Shown here: positions 60,781 to 64,000 of the stretch, piece by piece
Layout of the letters: each line of letters starts with the position of its first letter
Numbering within the stretch: the first letter of the stretch is position 1
Assembly: GCF_018408575.1 (NCBI RefSeq)
Contig: NZ_AP023418.1
Span: 806,001 to 870,000 of the forward strand
DNA length: 64,000 nucleotides
Direction: 5' to 3'
Source of the DNA: Vescimonas coprocola
GTDB taxonomy: Bacteria; Bacillota; Clostridia; Oscillospirales; Oscillospiraceae
Notes under the pieces: model-generated
What the model saw: only the letters and a program-made list of their open reading frames with translations
The model's database searches: none
What the model was told of the DNA's origin: nothing
Translations under genes and position numbers: made by a program

Positions 60781-61885
60781 GCTCCGGTTTGCGGGTATGC
60801 AGCCGCCGTTCGATTGATTCGTGTAGAAGCTGAGATACAAGAGCCATTAACGGAATAAAGAAAATCATGCCAAGGACACCGAACAGTTTACCGCCCAGCA
60901 AAACCGCCAACAACGTCCAGAACGGGGATAGCCCTACACTGTTTCCCACGACGTGCGGATAGATGAACTGATTTTCAACAAACTGAGTTGCCTGATAGAC
61001 GATCAAGCATAGGAGCGCCTTGTTCGGAGCCGCCAATAAAGTAAATAAAATGCCGAAAGCGCAGGAGAGAAATCCTCCAATATAAGGAACGAATGCAAAG
61101 GCGGCAGTTAAAACAGCTGTTAGCCCCGCATATGGAATCCCTGCAACAGAAAACGAAAGAAAGATCAATGTTCCAAGAATCATAACCTCGACACACTGAC
61201 CAGAAAGAAACTTCGCATAGGTGTCATGTGCAAGTTTCGAAATATGGCAAATTCTATCTGCAACGGATTCCTTACAGTAGGCATACAGTGCCCGTTTGCT
61301 TTGACTGCTCAATTCACGCCATCCAATTAGCACATAGAATGTGATCACAAGTGAAATTGCAACATCAGCAATCGCAGATACCGTAGAGCCAGCAACATTG
61401 GCAACTGAGAAAATCACTGTGTTCATTTCGCTCGAAATGCTTTGCAGAATAGATTTCCAATCGAGCGCAGCAAAATGTGCCGACAGTTTCTCTGTGTCAA
61501 TGCCGTATCTTTGCAATAAGCCGACCCAGTCAGGCCATTTTTCTTGAACAAGAGCAGCAATGCTTTTTACAGATGCAGTGAGCTGTGGAATCGCAATTAC
61601 ACACAGAAGAGCAATAATCGCAATAACACATATCAGCGTCAGTAACAGGCTTATCATGTCTATTTGCCGATCTGTAGCTTTAGTCAGCTTTCGTCGAAGC
61701 CTCTTTGCCAGTCCGCGCACGGGTACACTCAGAACAAAGGCCAGCAAAAGGCCTGATAAAATCGGAGCGAGCAAGCCAATACACGATTTTAGAAAGTTGG
61801 CAACATAGTTTAGATTGTTGAATGCCGCAAATAAGATCACCCCAAACGTGATTAGTAGAAGCGGCTTTTTGTAGGATTTATCCAT
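60731..61885 (-). CDS. AI-2E family transporter (YdiK/PerM-like), 384 aa
   Basis: About eight membrane segments in the family arrangement, with VLTAAFAFVPYIGGFLSCAFGILFTLLA and VENQFIYPHVVGNSVGLSPFWTLLAVLLGGKLFGVLGMIFFIPLMAL near the C-terminus, a clear AI-2E/PerM pattern. Members export varied substrates; AI-2 specificity is not implied. The last ~15 residues come from the RelA-like remnant, so the natural C-terminus is probably lost. The next gene upstream (PAP2) ends 2 bp before its start. Confidence 0.85.
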   Translation of the reverse strand: MDKSYKKPLLLITFGVILFAAFNNLNYVANFLKSCIGLLAPILSGLLLAFVLSVPVRGLAKRLRRKLTKATDRQIDMISLLLTLICVIAIIALLCVIAIPQLTASVKSIAALVQEKWPDWVGLLQRYGIDTEKLSAHFAALDWKSILQSISSEMNTVIFSVANVAGSTVSAIADVAISLVITFYVLIGWRELSSQSKRALYAYCKESVADRICHISKLAHDTYAKFLSGQCVEVMILGTLIFLSFSVAGIPYAGLTAVLTAAFAFVPYIGGFLSCAFGILFTLLAAPNKALLCLIVYQATQFVENQFIYPHVVGNSVGLSPFWTLLAVLLGGKLFGVLGMIFFIPLMALVSQLLHESIERRLHTRKPELSNVQSNSDENTDISQ

Positions 61886-61887
61886 GA

Positions 61888-62589
61888 TTACATCCTCGTA
61901 AGAAATCGGTTTGTTTTATTATTGGGGAGTATCTTATAGGCAATCCACCAACCAAAGAAACAGACTGGCAATGCAGCGAGAACATCCATGATAGAATGCT
62001 GTTTCATAAAAACGGTGGAGAGACTGATACACACGGCGATTGATGTAGCAGCGATTTTCCATCCGACGCTTTGGAGCGCCTTGCAATCCCATAACCCAAA
62101 CATCGCGGCAACAGAGCCTATTACATGAAGTGAGGGGCAAACATTTGTATTGGTATCGAAACTATAGAATAATTCAATAAAGCGTGTAAGTAGATTATTG
62201 CGTACAAATGCTTCTGGCCGCAAATTTTGGCAGGTTGGAAAGAACAGGTAAATCAAAACCGTGATCGTATAGGTGACTATCACAAAATACATCATACGCC
62301 GAAATGCAGGTACATCGACGAAAAAAGTATAAACCAACGTACCGATTAGAAAGACAAACCAAAATAGATACGGAATCAACGCCCATTCACAAAATGGTAT
62401 TATATCATCGAGTCCACAATAGACGGGATAGTAATTTCGTTGCGGTTGCAACCGCTCAAGAAACAAAAACAGCAAGCCGAAAATTGGCCAGTAAAGCAAT
62501 AGCCTGACGTGAGAAAATTCAGGTGTATTAAGTTTATGGATGCGGAACTCACGGTAATTAACTTCCGGCTTTATATGATTACTTTGCAT
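61888..62589 (-). CDS. PAP2 superfamily membrane phosphatase, 233 aa
   Basis: About six membrane segments. The PAP2 core is seen as VCPSLHVIGSVAAMFGLWD (SxxH-type motif 2) and TVFMKQHSIMDVLAALP (motif 3, H and D). It probably removes phosphate from a lipid or acts as an inositol-phosphate-type transferase. I start it at ATG 62589, which overlaps the glycosyltransferase stop by 11 bp; a 31-residue longer frame lies inside that gene. Confidence 0.85.
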   Translation of the reverse strand: MQSNHIKPEVNYREFRIHKLNTPEFSHVRLLLYWPIFGLLFLFLERLQPQRNYYPVYCGLDDIIPFCEWALIPYLFWFVFLIGTLVYTFFVDVPAFRRMMYFVIVTYTITVLIYLFFPTCQNLRPEAFVRNNLLTRFIELFYSFDTNTNVCPSLHVIGSVAAMFGLWDCKALQSVGWKIAATSIAVCISLSTVFMKQHSIMDVLAALPVCFFGWWIAYKILPNNKTNRFLTRM

Positions 62590-63697
62590 GACTGTATATC
62601 CATTCATAGATTTTATCGGCTGCCGTACATTCCGTCTGCGACCGCATTGCCGCGCGCATTTTAGAAAGAAGCACTGGGGCATTTAGCGTTTTTATTGTGG
62701 TGTCTGCGATTGCTTTTGGCGTATTGGCTGTGACGGCCATTCCATTACGCAGAAAAAAATTCAGATTATGTGTCTCGCAGCCAGCCACTGCATCGATAAG
62801 CACCATTGGTAACTCTGCCGCCATTGCCTCAGATGTACTTAGACCTCCGGGCTTTGTCAGGAATAGGTCTGAGGCTTGCATGAGCTGCGGCACATTATTG
62901 ACGGTTCCCAGAACATGAACTTGAGAATACTTTTCTGTCCTTTTTTGGAGTTTTTTGCGTAAATCATCATTTGTGCCGCATACAACACTAAGTTCTTGTT
63001 CTGTTGTGAGGTAAGGGCAGAGATACGATATAATCTCCTCCATTGGACCGCAGCCCATGCTACCGCACATCATTAAAATATGTTGATGAGCAGGAGAGAT
63101 TCCGGCGTTGGCTTTTCCTGCTTCTTGTGACACACGCTGGTAGAATTGCTGCCGCACAGGGATTCCACTGGCGATCAGCTTTTGAGGTTGAAGTCCACAT
63201 TGTTCAAACTCACCTAACAGCGAAGTGGACGGAATGAAATACCAGTCCAGCGCAGAATCCGCTGTGCAGGGAGCGCAGGTATAGTCTGTAGAAATGTGGC
63301 TCGTTACAAGCTGTAAGCATGGGTGCTGTCGGCGCATTTCTGTCAACGCCAAGGCTGGGAATACATGAGTACAGATAATATTATCGTAGCCTGCAGAGCG
63401 GATGTATTGATACATCCGCTCTGCGCCGGAGGAAAGTAGCTTATAGATCGGCGTTCCCTCACAAAAAATATCTTCGTGAGATTCCGCACGCTGATACCCA
63501 GCATCAAAAAGCCTTGGAGCATGGCGGTAAATTCGGGTATGCCAATTAGAAATAAACGTGGATGCTTTTTCTGAAATAAACTGCAAAGAATCTGTAATAT
63601 TGCAGATTTCTCCGCGAGAGTGGTAGGCTTCCTGAACTGCTTGCGCACAGGAGTTATGCCCTGCGCCAGTGTTGCAGCTTAGAATTAGTGTTTGCAT
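62579..63697 (-). CDS. MGDG synthase-like glycosyltransferase (UgtP family), 372 aa
   Basis: GT28-type. The N-terminal domain opens QTLILSCNTGAGHNSCAQAV with the GxGH loop of MGDG-synthase proteins; RIYRHAPRLFDAGY; HVFPALALTEMRR. The C-terminal donor domain has CGSMGCGPMEEII and DLFLTKPGGLSTSEAMAAELPMVLIDAVAGCE. It should add a sugar to diacylglycerol or another lipid at the membrane inner face. It starts 10 bp after the acyltransferase-like gene. Confidence 0.88.
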   Translation of the reverse strand: MQTLILSCNTGAGHNSCAQAVQEAYHSRGEICNITDSLQFISEKASTFISNWHTRIYRHAPRLFDAGYQRAESHEDIFCEGTPIYKLLSSGAERMYQYIRSAGYDNIICTHVFPALALTEMRRQHPCLQLVTSHISTDYTCAPCTADSALDWYFIPSTSLLGEFEQCGLQPQKLIASGIPVRQQFYQRVSQEAGKANAGISPAHQHILMMCGSMGCGPMEEIISYLCPYLTTEQELSVVCGTNDDLRKKLQKRTEKYSQVHVLGTVNNVPQLMQASDLFLTKPGGLSTSEAMAAELPMVLIDAVAGCETHNLNFFLRNGMAVTANTPKAIADTTIKTLNAPVLLSKMRAAMRSQTECTAADKIYEWIYSHAK

Positions 63698-63706
63698 TTG
63701 AATCTC

Positions 63707-64000
63707 CTATTTTTTCCTTTGCTGCATAGCAAACAGCTTTTGCAGGCGTGGGCGATTATAGCGCTGGACAACAATAAACGGCAAATTACCCAGCACAATG
63801 TAGATAATCGTTATACATACCCCGCCAACACCGGACCATATTTTCAGCAGTCCAAGACCGGCGATAGACAACAGAATATGTGTCCACTCTGCCACGCAAG
63901 TTTCTTCTATCATGCGCGGCAAGTTCTCATAGTTTTCCTTTGTCAGTTTCTTTTCCGGCATGATTTTAACGAATATGCGGCTCATATCGGGGATCTTTGC
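63707..64000 (-). CDS. CrtO-like glycosyl acyltransferase, C-terminal part (partial)
   Basis: The frame enters from the right edge (AKIPDMSRIFVKIMPEKKLT) and stops at 63707. Two membrane segments are visible and the end RYNRPRLQKLF is the signature of glycosyl-4,4'-diaponeurosporenoate acyltransferases (CrtO). In a gene cluster without carotenoid genes it more likely acylates another glycolipid. The N-terminal part lies outside the window. Confidence 0.75.
   Translation of the reverse strand, partial: AKIPDMSRIFVKIMPEKKLTKENYENLPRMIEETCVAEWTHILLSIAGLGLLKIWSGVGGVCITIIYIVLGNLPFIVVQRYNRPRLQKLFAMQQRKK

Overview
The window looks like a chromosome segment from a gut member of the Clostridia, most likely an Oscillospiraceae/Ruminococcaceae lineage (Oscillibacter/Flavonifractor-like). 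The pointers are a GC-rich core with Firmicute gene order (prfA, ruvCAB, glmM, radA), a Spo0H-type sigma factor, a CwlD-like amidase, a split transketolase, a GGGtGRT protein pair and TnpV/TnpW/TnpX-type mobile elements. This placement is inference from gene content. I saw no rRNA, tRNA or CRISPR array.

Core, 1 to about 31.7 kb. The + strand carries the end of murF, an ABC-F ATPase, a flavodoxin-like protein, prfA, a LUD-domain protein, a Sua5-CoaE fusion and an M18 aminopeptidase. A minus-strand block follows: GNAT, a tiny Cys-rich protein, a MATE exporter and a tandem OB-fold SSB-like protein. The + strand then has a radical SAM protein, ruvCAB, glmM, a SigH-like sigma factor (apparently leaderless), a zinc-ribbon protein, a DUF1858 protein, trmK, a Nif3-like protein, yebC and a Nudix hydrolase. 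The split transketolase and a Xer-type recombinase are on the minus strand, cwlD-like and radA on the plus. A minus-strand DNA-repair cassette (a 37-aa membrane peptide, a radical SAM/HhH protein and its TIGR03915-like partner) starts from a consensus promoter with a LexA-like box in its spacer. It is divergent from pcrA. The core ends with a NifU-like/GGGtGRT pair.

Accessory region, about 31.7 to 64 kb. Gene composition becomes mosaic. First come a tyrosine integrase and a WYL regulator, then a complete vanG-type glycopeptide-resistance operon (vanR-vanS-D-Ala-D-Ser ligase-vanXY-vanT, minus strand).

Next are two abutting or nested integrative mobilizable elements. Element A (about 40.2-46.2 kb) has a sigma-like gene, a DUF6076-like zinc-finger gene, a frameshifted RepA-like ATPase, mobC, a relaxase with a long dual-coding tail, a TnpW-like gene and only the first ~30 codons of its serine recombinase. 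Element B (about 46.2-57.4 kb) has tnpV, a RhuM/zinc-finger/acidic-sigma-like trio, tnpW-tnpX, a frameshifted CHC2 protein, a P4-type primase-helicase, a GTAC-rich iteron-like region, a MOBQ-type oriT and a frameshifted MobA/MobL relaxase.

The last part is AT-richer: a bile-salt-hydrolase-like gene, an FUSC-type membrane protein, a histidine-kinase fragment fused to a RelA/SpoT-like remnant, and an apparent envelope/glycolipid operon (AI-2E-type permease, PAP2, MGDG-synthase-like glycosyltransferase, CrtO-like acyltransferase) that runs off the right edge.
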